In this document: piece after piece, positions 7,156-16,552 of the stretch | How positions within the stretch are numbered: position 1 is the stretch's first letter | Layout of the letters: the number at the start of each line of letters is the position of its first letter | From: Sphaeroforma sirkka | Taxonomy: Eukaryota > Opisthokonta > Ichthyosporea > Ichthyophonida | Assembly: GCA_001586965.3 (NCBI GenBank) | Contig: LUCW03002154.1 | Coordinates: 1 to 22,500, forward strand | Direction: 5' to 3' | DNA: 22,500 nucleotides | The notes under the pieces: model-generated | The model's database searches: none | Seen by the model: only the letters and a program-made list of their open reading frames with translations | Told to the model about the DNA's origin: nothing | Made by a program: the position numbers and the translations under genes

Positions 7156-9114
7156 ACTCTTTCATATAGTGTCCAAAATCTGGCTTGCCTGGTGCACACT
7201 TAACAGGGTCGTGTCTACCATTACACTTGCCATTACGTTTTGTGAGGTTGTAACCACACTTCTTGCAAGGCGCTCTCACCTTCTTATCACCTTTCGGTTC
7301 GGTAGAAGTAGAGCCAGTACCCCCCTCCAGTAGTAGTGCGAGGTTTCTTAGTACTACGCGCAGTATTAGTCTCTACTGCGTTTCGCTTAGTGGGCTGGGT
7401 GTAGCTCGTGGTACTAAGTACTCTAGTAGAGGAATTGGTATGCTTGTGTACTATCTTCTCAAAGACAGACCAAGGCATAGATCGCAAATCACCATAGGCG
7501 ATGATGTCATCATTGACTTTCTTAAAGAGGTTAGCTCCCAGAGTCTCCATCATCTGACAAATTAATAAATATTCGCCAGTATAGGTACGACCACCCATCC
7601 GAGTATTCATATGTGTCATATGAGCTAGAGCACCTCGAATAGTGGTATCGTTCGCAAAGAACTTGCGAGACTCTAGAAGTTCACGGTCACGTGCATCTTC
7701 AAAAAAAAGGTGTTAAGTATATTATCACGCAACTGGTGCCAGGGTAGGGCTTTCCAGTTGGGCTCATGAGCCTTCAAGATAGTTCGCCATTCACCTGGCT
7801 CACAGAAATGAATAAAGGCATTCATCATCTGCTTATCCCTAAGGCTGGCAGACTCCTTAAGTTGGTCGAAGGCCTTCAGTGTCTCTACTGTACTCTCATT
7901 AGTAGAGAAATCGACCTCAGCCTGCGCGTTACCTAGCTGCTTTATAAAGCTTGGTTATAGTGTTCACGAGGCTCATGCTCAGTGCTACGGGCTGCTAGTG
8001 CTAAGATGGTGTCTATTTCCTTTCTCTTGTTATCGATTAGATAGCGAATGTTATCCGCTTTCCTATCGTCAAGGTCAGAGTCATTCAATAGACGGTCCTC
8101 AAGGACTTGCATACCAGAGCGTAATAGCCTGAGACGAGTATGTCTGGTTCTCACTTCCTCATCCTCAGGATTAGAGCGGGAACTCTCTAACGAGGTACTG
8201 GTGTAGCGATTGCCAAAATCGTGATTACCAGGGTTAGTTGGCAAATGAGGGTCGATATTACGAGGATGGTAAGCCTCATCGAGTTCCATACGATCATATC
8301 CTCTGACAGGGTTAGGTTTGTCAAGAGGATGGTCGATGGTAGCATCAGAGCTATAGAGATTAAATTTTGAAATATTATCTCTCTCGCCAGTGGTAACTGG
8401 CTTAGTGGTAAACATACTGGCTGGTAAACCAGTAGGTCTCGGGTTCTAAACCCGGCCCGAATTTTTTTTCTTCTTCGGTATAGGAAGAATATCAGCCAAG
8501 TGGGACACGATAGAGGGGTCCACAACTGCTGCTGCCGCTAGCTCCTTCAAGAGCGCTTCAGTGCGGTTCAATTGGCGTCGAGATTGAGAGGATCCAACCA
8601 CTCGTTGTCGAGTTATGGCGTCCTCAGCTTCGGCCCCAAGATTTGAGCTGAATGGAATGGCTTCTCCATCGATGGCGAAACCGAAATTTTCGGACAGGTC
8701 CAATACTTCCTTTTCACGCCGGATTTGTGCTGGAGTGTCCTTTAGATGTGGAGTTATAATGCCCCCGACATTCGTATCCACGAATTTTCCAGCTTTTCGA
8801 CGTTTATCCCCAATATTTGACGGCACGTGGTCAGGGGGCAAGCTGGGGTCCTGAGCTTCACTCCTAGGTGATACACGGACGCTGGCGAGCCTTTCCGCGG
8901 TAGTAGATACCTCTTCTTCCAAGGCTTTAGGATCCGACGAGTCATCCTCAGAATAATCCTCTGTACCAACCTCAGAATTTGCTTCCCCAACAATATCCTC
9001 GGCAGGCTCAACTCCAGACAGGCTAGGTGTTTCCACAGGGACCTCAGGAACCTCGGCATGCTTAGCAGGCTTAGAGCTAGCGGCTCCCTTGCCTTTAGAA
9101 GTACCCTTAGCCAT
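7079..9114 (-). pseudogene. Chromovirus gag, interrupted
   Basis: Starts at ATG 9114. Residues 1-222 have a basic start (MAKGTSKGKG), then an acidic, low-complexity stretch (TEDYSEDDSSDPKALEEE). This frame meets TAG at 8446-8448 and is open again in the same frame to 7942. One-base shifts follow: near 7945, at an A8 run (7701-7708) and at a C6 run (7320-7325). Between them lies the capsid-like helical region (FIHFCEPGEWRTILK; PWHQLRDNILNTFF; LLICQMMETLG). The last part (7279-7079) is a Cys/His-rich nucleocapsid: APCKKCGYNL, then CATCKGTNGWHKEDC (C-x2-C-x6-H-x3-C, a variant knuckle). The frame ends with TGA at 7079. The protein binds RNA and forms the particle. Confidence 0.75.
8398..8469 (+). 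other. tRNA-like Pol III box pair with T-run inside gag
   Basis: On the plus strand, antisense to gag, TGGCTTAGTGG (8398-8408) matches the tRNA A-box consensus. GGTTCTAAACC (8442-8452) resembles a B-box, with a mismatch at the purine position. A T8 run (8462-8469) follows, as at Pol III terminators. Between the boxes, ACTGG...CCAGT can form an anticodon-like stem, and TCGGG-TTCTAAA-CCCGG forms a T-arm-like hairpin. No 5' acceptor strand pairing with the CCCGAAT that follows is present and the D-stem does not pair, so this is not a functional tRNA gene. It may be a degraded tRNA or SINE head, or chance. The gag TAG at 8446-8448 lies in the T-loop. Confidence 0.3.
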
Positions 9115-9192
9115 AGTATTTGCTGGATAGTAAATCGATGTCAGACAGTCTAGAAGCAGTACACTACTGTAACTACTAATAACTGAAAAATA

Positions 9193-9787
9193 TGTAAACT
9201 TCGATGGAAATTACTAGGTTTCAAACTATATTAAACTAAAATACAATTTAGTCAGTTAGGATTTAGCAGTGGTAGCTTGTGTAAGAATGATCGGGACTGC
9301 CTCTTGTTAAGAGCCTAAATATCCTCGATCACACAGGGCGTACCTCTAGCTGTTCTTTATTGAATAATTTTCACTAGAAGTACTAAGTGTTCATGACCAC
9401 TTGCCTAATTTGTAAATAGACATAATAACGTAAGTCACGTTAATACATTAGCTGATATAAATAAAGTTTCATCTGAAGAAAAGTTAAAAAAAGAAAAAGA
9501 CTTATTGGATTTTGGAGATTGGCGGGAGGACCAAAATCTATAAGTAGTAGTTCGGAGATTATAAAATTTAGTTTATAATATCCTACATCTACTAATGTCT
9601 CAAATAGGTCCAAGTAGATGAGTCATACCAAATACTCAGGCTATTGGAGCCATCAAAGTGAATTTAGAACACTTTGGAAATATCGGAAAAAGAGCTTGTA
9701 CCAAATTATTTAAAATACAAATAAAAACCAACGTATTATCTCAATTGATCTTGATATTTTAGACTGACCGGAGGCCGTATTTCTACA
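9193..9787 (-). repeat. Chromovirus LTR (5' LTR in sense)
   Basis: The same 595-bp unit as 2138-2732, with TGTA/TACA ends. In the sense direction it lies upstream of gag (ATG at 9114), with an untranslated leader of about 80 bases. No promoter box was assigned with confidence. Confidence 0.93.
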
Positions 9788-10200
9788 GTTAGCTCACTCC
9801 CAAGAGCTAATCAATTTGCTCAAGTTACTCTGAAGAGTTGAGTTATCACTTAACCGACTTCCGAGAGCAGATTAAGTTTCTCAACCGATTCCCGAGAGGG
9901 GATTAAGCCTGTCAACCGCAACATAATAATAATAGTTGCGGTTTTATGTGAGTCACAATCTATGCGGAAAGACATCAGGTGATCAGTGTGAGATTTAGTT
10001 GCAGAAAATTTGAAATAGAGAAGCATCGAAGTGTTAAAGTGTTCCGCATAAGGTTTCTCATACTGACCATATGAGGTTTTACCCTGGCCAGCCCAAGCGG
10101 CTGAACACTAGCACACCTTAGGTATAAAACCAAAGGTGAGGTCAGAAATAGATGCATACATTTACACTTTATTTAAAGTCTACTGCATTGTACTCTAACA
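9788..10200 (+). repeat. Copia-family LTR, right fragment (to 3' terminus)
   Basis: Continues the LTR begun at 2049 and ends CATTGTACTCTAACA at 10200. A closely similar end (CATTGTACTCTAATA) closes the copy at 18215. 9788-9920 holds about four degenerate ~30-bp units built around a CC(G/A)AGAG core followed by (A)TTAAG or TAATCAA. 9916-9945 has an inverted repeat (AACCGCAAC / GTTGCGGTT). A longer imperfect inverted pair (~9941-9972 and ~10037-10077) both contain the TTCCGCATA sequence or its complement. 10033-10140 matches 19807-19916 on the opposite strand. The copia gag ATG lies about 60 bases downstream, as expected for a 5' LTR. Confidence 0.67.
10123..10128 (+). promoter_or_regulatory. 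Possible TATA box of copia LTR
   Basis: TATAAA sits 72 bases before the LTR end. The homologous block near 19807-19916 (minus strand) keeps a TATATAA at the same relative place while much around it has changed. This fits the LTR promoter, but no start site can be shown. Confidence 0.35.
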
Positions 10201-10258
10201 ATTTACCAGGTCACTCTGATCTCGCGCTATCAATATGCATATTGTGAAATCTAAGGAT

Positions 10259-11191
10259 ATGAATACCACCACTATTCTCGAATCGAAGGTCGACTGGCTT
10301 CCTTGGAAAACCCAGTCAATTCTATCGTGAATTGTGAAAAATATCCCAACAATATTGACCGATCCGACCCCGTCTAGAGGCAACCGATGGACACCCAAGG
10401 AAATCACTGAAGCATATCGGGATATCAACCGCAGCTTATCTCCACTGCTGCAAACGGAAATCAGCCAATTCATCGATAAGCCGTGAGAAGCTTTTGTCGC
10501 ACTGAAACGCAAGTTTGAAGCCCTGACCGAAGATGATATCCAGACATTAGAAGGAAAACTGAACCACATCACGCAAGAACGGAACGGATCTTACGCCAGC
10601 CTTACCAGTCGTCTCAACACGGCATATGTGAAATTCAAAAACGCCGGAGGTACGAAATCTAACAGCTGCCTATGCGCTATTCTACGGCATGCTGTGAACG
10701 ACGAGACTCAGACTGTTAAGATTACCTTAAAGACACTCGTTATGATGGCCATGTTGTATGATGAGCTCACCACTTATCTCATCGCATTGGACCCAGATAG
10801 AAGTGACCCATCAACCATTCTGGACGGTGAGCATGCAGCTATATCGACAGAAAATTGTGCATTCTGCAATAATCGTGGGCATTCCATTGGGCAATGCCGT
10901 AAGCTACAAGCGCTAATCAAATCATGCGTTGCTGGTAACCCACATAATCAGGGTCGTGTCCACGACGGCCGTAAACGTTTCGATCGATGGATTGACAAAT
11001 CTGGTCCTCGACATGACATGAGAGACTACAGATTTAAGTTCACTAACAATAACAAGCATCGCCGACCTGATTCGAATTGCGACTACCGTACTCGTGTGGA
11101 ACAGTACAACATAAACAACAGCTACCAATACCGCTACGATAATCACGATGACCAGGACCGACAGGACTACCGAGTAGATAGATATTCATGA
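10259..11191 (+). pseudogene. Copia gag with CCHC knuckle
   Basis: The frame opens at ATG 10259 (MNTTTILESKVDWLPWKTQ), a start typical of copia gag, where a short segment with W-x-W leads the N-terminal helix bundle. It is interrupted by TGA at 10328-10330 and 10484-10486 and continues in the same frame. The middle has EAFVALKRKFEALTEDD and LTSRLNTAYVKFKNAGG, helical gag regions. A zinc knuckle CAFCNNRGHSIGQC (C-x2-C-x4-H-x4-C) is intact. The tail is rich in R, D, N and Y. It ends with TGA at 11189-11191. The tail includes the bases TGAGAGACTACAG (11019-11031), identical to the LTR terminus at 17977. Confidence 0.75.
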
Positions 11192-11278
11192 GATACCCAA
11201 CTCGCATAAGACATTGACAGAACATACAGATCCCAGAGCAATCAACGCCAATCTCAGGAAGGCAGACAAGACTAAGCT

Positions 11279-11650
11279 ATGTCAGCACAAATATCTGATG
11301 ACCAGCTACCTGCAAACAGACATATTGCATTCTCCACAATTAACCCTGCAGTCGACAATAATAAGGAGGTGAATCTTCAGTCAGATAGAGATTCCAGAGG
11401 TGGATACTGACTAGCTTGCGATAGTTGCGCCACCATAGCGTACTTCCCTATAAGTACCACAAACATCACTTCGTCAGCAATATGCGCATTAATAACCAGT
11501 ATGCGCTCGAAGCAGTTGATGGTACAATCATTTATCCGAAGTATGTGGCTCAGCTAGGAAACTTGGGGGACGTACTCATTGATACGACAATTAAAACTGC
11601 ACTACTAAGTATCAGCCTACTCTCAGCGCGACACAAATCATTTCAATCCA
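11279..11650 (+). pseudogene. Copia protease
   Basis: The frame from ATG 11279 runs to TGA 11408-11410 and on to LACDSCATIA. Copia proteases normally read W(L/I)xDSGAT here, so the TGA stands exactly where the conserved Trp belongs, and the active-site Gly is replaced by Cys (DSC). After ~11425 the protein continues in another frame with VSNMRINNQYALEAVDGT, matching the ADG-block of copia proteases. It would cut the polyprotein in the particle, but the changed active site and broken frame make it inactive. Confidence 0.7.
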
Positions 11651-12975
11651 CCAACAACATGATGTACATATTACTACCAAGCTTCGAAACCATAACAGTA
11701 CATGAAAAGCACAGAAAATACTGTGTACATATCGATGACATAGCTATGACTACAGTGAAACCATCGCTGGAGAAAGCCAACCAGATTTCATGGCACAACA
11801 GGCTCGCGCACCCCAGCTACGTCCCAAAAGATTTATTATACATAAGGCAACCAGAGGAACGATGCAAAGCATGCACTATTGCTAAGAAGAAGAACAAGAA
11901 TACAAACAATGAATGACAGTATAAACCTAATACAGAGCCTCTCAAGTTAGTCTTCGTGGACATAATAGGGCCGTTCGTAGCGTCAATAGGATTCAACACC
12001 CACTCTGTATCAATCATAGACAATTTTTCTAGTATGGCCAAAGAGTATCCGATCCGCGATCTGAAAACGACAACGATTTTGAATGCTATGTTACACACCT
12101 TCGATGAATGGTACATTTTAAGTCATCGCCGAGTTCAGTGCATACAAATGGATCGAGGCTCACAGTTTACAGCAAACGTAACGAGGGGCATGCTTGCGTA
12201 TTTGGGATACTACTCGAGGTACGCACCTACGGCCACGCCACAATACCATGGCAAGGTAGAGAGACTCCATGGTACACTGGTCCCTAGAATGCTGGCACAA
12301 CTGAAATATACACGTCTACCGACTATTATGTGGGCTGAATCACTGATTAAGAGCTCATCCCCACACGAGAAGTTTACAGGATACGCATTTCCGATAGATA
12401 TGTTCAGAACATTCGGTTGTCACATCGCATACAAGAACCATGATCCAGACGGCAAACTCGACGACAATGCGCTGGATGACATTCTTCTTGCGCAACCCTT
12501 GGACACAACACCGGACTCGTATTGTATATACTCACCACTGACCAAGCGTATAATACAAAACCGAGACGTGTATATATTCAAAGATGAATTCTTTGTCTGG
12601 GAAGACAACAAATGTACAACCGCTGTCGCGCCACCTGACACTACGAACAGTAGTACATTCCTCCAATTCGAGAATGGCGATTCGCAAACAGACGCAAGGA
12701 CAACATCGACAACGGAAGATATACTTAGCCAACAAGCCCAGCCAACTGTGACGCACAAGTCAAGCAACCCAGAACAACTACAGATAACTTTATCGTCAAC
12801 ACAACAACCTGCTGATAGCGAAGTACATACCATCGAGTCGGAGGCTTCTGCAGCGACTACCAAAACACAACATGATCTCGAAGCAACCATAGCTAGAAGA
12901 ACAGCAGAAGGTCGCCAAGTCTGCCAATTCAGCAACTGCAGTAACGGAACCGAAAACATACAAAGGTATATATGA
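11650..12975 (+). pseudogene. Copia integrase
   Basis: One frame, except for TGA at 11914-11916. The pre-integrase zinc domain is WHNRLAHPSY with CKAC. The core has VFVDIIGPF (first Asp), IQMDRGSQFTANV (second Asp, where RSDNGGEF is usual) and YHGKVERLHGTLVPRML (Glu, matching NGVAERxNRTL). It continues with the copia-specific FRTFGCHIAY block and the VYIFKDEFFVWED end. A long S/T/Q-rich spacer follows (12600-12960), as is normal between integrase and RT. All three catalytic acids remain. The shift to the RT frame falls near 12960. Confidence 0.88.
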
Positions 12976-13866
12976 GATGCCAAACGCAGCCGATTGGGAG
13001 GAATCAGCACGTTCGAAGATGGAGAGCTTGGTGATAAAGCGCAAAGCATTCATTTTGGTTGACAACAAACCGCGAGAGAAATTATTATCTCCCCCTTGAT
13101 GGGTCTTCAAGGCAAAAACGGATGAACCAGGACAAGTCACGCGACTCAAATTACGTCTGAACGTAGCAGCATTCAATGCAAAACAGGGAGTTGATTACGA
13201 TGAAAGCTATGCCCCAGTAGTAGCCAAGGAAATACTCAGAATCTGTCTAGCTCTTTTAGCACACTATGGCATGGACATTCGACAATATGATACACCCTCG
13301 GCCTACCACACTCAAGAACTGGATACCCCTAGCTACATGCGAGTGCCGCAAGGATACGATCTCATCGAATATCTATTGGACTCGTCTCAGAGAAAACTAT
13401 ACGAATGGCACAAGCAAGGAGACACAAAGGTTGTATGTCGAGTTGACCGTTGCGTATACGGTCTATCACCTAACGAACAATACTGGTTTAAAGCTATCCA
13501 GCGATTTACTATACAGCACAGTTATAAACAAGCACAAACGGATGGGGCACTGTTCATCAAACAAACAAACAGTGGACCTTGTTTCATTATTGTACGATGG
13601 CAAAATTCCAGCATACCAGAATAAGACCGACGAACAGCAACTAGCTGACGCAATGAAAGGTGAATGGAACACTGTTGATATGGGCCTACCGTTATGGTTT
13701 CTCAAGTGCCAAGTGGAAATACATCCTGGAAGAGTACGTCTCCATCAACGACAATATCTAAGAGAATTATTGAAGGAATGGAGAATGATAGACTGTAAAC
13801 CAGCATGGGTGCCAATTCTAGAATCGGACTATGAAGTAAGACAAACATGCATATCTCCCGAACATG
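12957..13866 (+). pseudogene. Copia reverse transcriptase
   Basis: The first frame reads KTYKGIYEMPNAADWEES, then TGA at 13097-13099 immediately before WVFKAKTDEPGQVTR. GVDYDESYAPVV and MDIRQYDTPSAY follow (first catalytic Asp), then VCRVDRCVYGLSPNEQYWF. Around 13590 the frame changes. The catalytic YVDD is not preserved: the matching place reads LLYDGKIP, with the second Asp replaced by Gly and a residue missing. LPLWFLKCQVEIHPGRVRL then matches the usual GxLxxFLGxxV block. RT is therefore dead by both frame and active site. Confidence 0.85.
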
Positions 13867-14573
13867 GCGGCAAACTCAGACGTCCCAACAATTACACAAT
13901 ACAACAAACTAGTGGGTCAGCTACGATACATTGTAAATCAAACACGAGTGGATATATGCTTTGCAGTTTCGATTCTATGTTGCTATCTGATAGCACCTCA
14001 ATACAACCACTTCAGAGGTGCCAAGCGCTGTTCGAAGTATCTCGCTGGTACTCAGGACTTCGGACTCGAATACACGAACAAGAACCATGTATTCCCTATC
14101 TGATTACAGACAATAGCTTTGCTAGCGATGACACAACAAGACGATCCACCACCGGGCGAGTGCGCATTATAGCAGGTGCACCATTCATGTGGGGAATAAA
14201 CTTACAACGAGTAGTAACAACGTCTACAGCAGAGGCAGAATACATAGCACAATCTGATACAGCCAAAGATGCGGTATGAGCTAGGAATCTCTTCACAGAA
14301 TTCGGCATTCCGCTCGTAGAACCCACCACCATAGAACAGGACAACAAGTCAACAATACTGATGGGAAATGGTATCACAAAATCCCGCCGTACAAAACATA
14401 TCGATCTACGACATCATCACATCAGGGAACTCACATCGAACAACACCACCAAGCTAAAAAAAAACATACCATCAGAACAGCTACTCCGTGATTTCTTCAC
14501 GAAGCCACTCAGCCGAGAAACGTTTACCGACATACGCGACAGACTAATGACTCGGATGCCAGTATCAACATAG
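13864..14573 (+). pseudogene. Copia RT connection and RNase H
   Basis: In one frame (13864-14103): ITQYNKLVGQLRYIVNQTR, DICFAVSIL and KRCSKYLAGTQDFGLEY, the classic copia connection. Around 14100 the frame switches to ITDNSFASDDTTRRSTTGR and TSTAEAEYIAQSDTAKDAV. TGA 14277-14279 follows exactly where the conserved Trp of EAxWLR belongs. ARNLFTEFGIPL, then RTKHIDLRHHHIRE and DFFTKPLSRETF complete RNase H, ending in TAG at 14571. Its domain order is complete. Confidence 0.87.
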
Positions 14574-14983
14574 TTCAATTTATAATAAAGGTAAGTATTT
14601 TAAGGTAAGCAGGTGTCAAATGCTTTGTGCTTCTATCTCTGACTGCAAAATATACAGCTATATCGTACCTTGTAAAAAGAATGTGTACAAACTGTTTGTA
14701 TTATATGTAAAAATAAAATATAAATAATGTACACGCAATATGTAATTATATATTTGTTCATATAATTGTTCCTATCGATAGACGCCCAAGTATTACTGTG
14801 CGACTGTGTTTTGACATTAAATAGTTTGAAGTTAAGTTGAATCCCGCAGATCATTTGCATTCATCGATACACATGATATTAGTTTCTTACTGGTTCGTTT
14901 TAACTTTTATGCGTGATATCGTAAAAGTTGCATACCTGTGACAATTTATATAAAAATTCACTCGCAAGATAAAAAATAAAATT
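14574..14983. other. No gene seen; expected copia 3' LTR absent
   Basis: AT-rich, with stops in all frames. The TGAGAGA terminus, the AGGCCAGATTTTACAG block and the TACTCTAAYA end are all missing. No clear polypurine tract precedes an LTR-like start. Confidence 0.5.
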
Positions 14984-16060
14984 GTGAATTTCGCAGCGCA
15001 CAGGCCCTACAGGGACGACAACCTTACAATCTCTCCAAAAGCACTCATAATCGTTCATGACTTACCTACTAGTAGACACTTCGGTTTCCATAGTACTTAC
15101 TATCGTCTATCTAGAGTACCAAACTGGCCGTCTCTGTATAAAGATGTAGTTAATTATGTACAATCGTGCACGAGTTGTAAGGCACATAGTGTGAATTCTT
15201 CTCAACGTATGCGATTACCTGTATTCGACTTGTCATTTCCCACGTTATTTGCAAAGGTTGGAGTGGATGTACATAGACCATTTCCTGAAACACCGCGTAA
15301 AAAATAAGTATATTATTACATTCATATGTCATTATACGAGATTTATTGAAGGATTTTGTGCAGTTGATACTACAGGATTTACTATAGCACGTTTATTCGT
15401 GAATATTATATTACTTTGCTATACATGGAGGTGTACGTACACTTATTTCAGATTAAGGTTCTAACATTCTATCGGAGATAGTTTGCGTACTAAGTTATTT
15501 GATACAACACCATTAGCTGTTTCGGCTTAACATCCCCAAGCTAATGGTAAAGTAGAACGAGTTCATATAAATTACAATGATATCTTCCCTAATTACATTA
15601 ATAATACACATACAGATTGGGATATAGTATTCCCGTTTATACAGCATGCATATAGAACCACACGTCAATATATTACTGGTTGTTCACCTTTCTTACCTGC
15701 ATATGGTCATGAGGCCCCTGAATTTGCTAAACTTTTAACCCTAAAATATAACTGAAATCTAGATACTAAATTATGTGTAAAAACGTTGGTAGAACGTCAC
15801 GCTAAACTGCGTGCATATGTTGCAAACAGACAAGCAAGAAAGCTTGAACAAACATTAGCTAAATTTGAAAAATACTTGTGCAAATACAGTACTTACGTTT
15901 GCAATGATCGTGTTTTATTGCGTGTCCATAAACAACCGACAAATACTCGATTGAAAAAGAAATGATTACGTAACTTTGAAGGACTATATATAATTACTAA
16001 GATTTTAGGCACCACATCATACGAAATTCATACGAAATTCAAGATTTGAATACAAACAAC
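14984..16060 (+). pseudogene. Second chromovirus relic: integrase
   Basis: Frame 14984-15307 carries the Ty3 zinc domain: HDLPTSRHFGFHSTYYRL, WPSLYKDVVNYVQSC and CKAH. KVGVDVHRPFPETPR then reaches the first catalytic Asp. Frames change at about 15305 and again near 15460; IITFICHYTRFIEGFCA follows. HPQANGKVERVHINYND (~15531) holds the catalytic Glu, with TAA at 15528-15530 where SAYHPQ would have Tyr. HAYRTTRQYITGCSPFLPAYG is the standard helix after the core. CNDRVLLRVHK and FEGLYIITKILGTTSYEI match the GPY/F region, with Leu for Pro. RT and RNase H are absent upstream. It is more AT-rich and more decayed than the element at 2138-9787. Confidence 0.8.
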
Positions 16061-16260
16061 ATTCATACGTACGATGTAGATGATCTTAAGGCTGATTTCC
16101 CTAGGATACCACGCTTCAAACGGGAATTTACTGACCAATTCTTCCCATCAATCTTTTCTGAACCACTACAGCGACTATGAGAGCCATACCATATGTTCAT
16201 ACATTATAACATACATACTTGTCATTTTGAGTTAAATAATATTATCCCCATACAGGTGCC

Positions 16261-16515
16261 AATGATGACTTTGATACTATTGATAATGATAAAGAGGAGA
16301 TTACTGACATACTAGATAAACGAGTTTATATGCGTACTTCAGGCCCTGATATAGAATATAAGGTACAGCTCAAGCATATACCAGAGTCAATATAGCTCAA
16401 TATCAAAGATTTACGTTGTGCAGAAATGATTCGAGATTATGAATCAAAAACTAATTATGCCTTTCAGAAGCATTATCGTACTCCTCAAATACGCACTCGT
16501 AATAGAAAATACTGA
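16261..16515 (+). pseudogene. Second chromovirus relic: chromodomain
   Basis: A frame of 84 codons with one internal TAG (near 16393). EEITDILDKRVYMRTSGP, IEYKVQLKHIPES, then DLRCAEMIRDYE fit a chromodomain closely: VExILDKR, G-xEYLVKWKGYP-E, L-A-EMIRDYE. The tryptophan of the TWE segment is not seen. It ends with a basic tail, RTPQIRTRNRKY, as in other chromovirus integrase ends. It belongs with the integrase relic just upstream, with a spacer of ~200 bases. Confidence 0.65.
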
Positions 16516-16530
16516 CTATATTCGTTGGTT

Positions 16531-16552
16531 TATATATATATATATATATATA
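16531..16552. repeat. (TA)11 microsatellite
   Basis: Eleven uninterrupted TA units just after the chromodomain relic. 16553-16815 beyond it is AT-rich without coding signal. Confidence 0.9.

Larger units (their letters stand above)
2138..9787 (-). mobile_element. Ty3/gypsy chromovirus, full length with both LTRs
   Basis: Two direct repeats (2138-2732 and 9193-9787) bound a minus-strand internal region. In sense order it encodes gag with Cys/His zinc motifs, protease, RT, RNase H, a Dam-like domain, integrase, a GPY/F module and a chromodomain-like tail. That is Ty3-type order, since integrase follows RNase H. LTR ends are TGTA...TACA. No TGG-type primer-binding site follows the 5' LTR edge at 9192. 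Tf1/sushi-type chromoviruses self-prime, which would fit, but I found no strong complementary stretch. Five-base flanks (2133-2137 and 9788-9792) do not match, so there is no clean target duplication. The 3' non-coding part is 2733-2858. The element looks recent from its LTRs but is broken by roughly ten one-base shifts or stops. Confidence 0.93.
9788..14573 (+). mobile_element. Ty1/copia retrotransposon, decayed, 5' LTR plus internal region
   Basis: Gene order is gag, protease, integrase, RT, RNase H, which is copia type. The 5' LTR is 2049-2137 plus 9788-10200, interrupted by the chromovirus. Coding ends at TAG 14571-14573. No copy of the LTR follows within the next several hundred bases, so the 3' end is lost or beyond recognition. 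The PBS region after 10200 has no TGG; it contains CACTCTGAT, the complement of a motif near the 5' end of initiator tRNA-Met, which is only suggestive. There are at least seven in-frame TGA codons, two TAA codons in the gag-protease linker and four or more frameshifts. Confidence 0.9.

Noticed and set aside
8398..8469. A functional tRNA gene
   Set aside because: No 5' acceptor strand pairs with the 3' side, and the D-stem does not pair. Kept only as a tRNA-like feature.
8187..8525. Minus-strand ORF overlapping gag in another frame
   Set aside because: The gag frame on either side is continuous in composition; this is an out-of-frame reading.
12420..13049. 209-residue minus-strand ORF opposite the copia integrase/RT spacer
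   Set aside because: It mirrors the S/T/Q-rich coding strand, which yields long antisense frames rich in S, C and V. It has no start context or domain.
10328..14279. Nuclear code with TGA as tryptophan
   Set aside because: Only two of seven TGA codons fall at clear Trp positions, TGG is used for other Trp in the same element, and TAA stops and frameshifts are also present. Decay explains it better.
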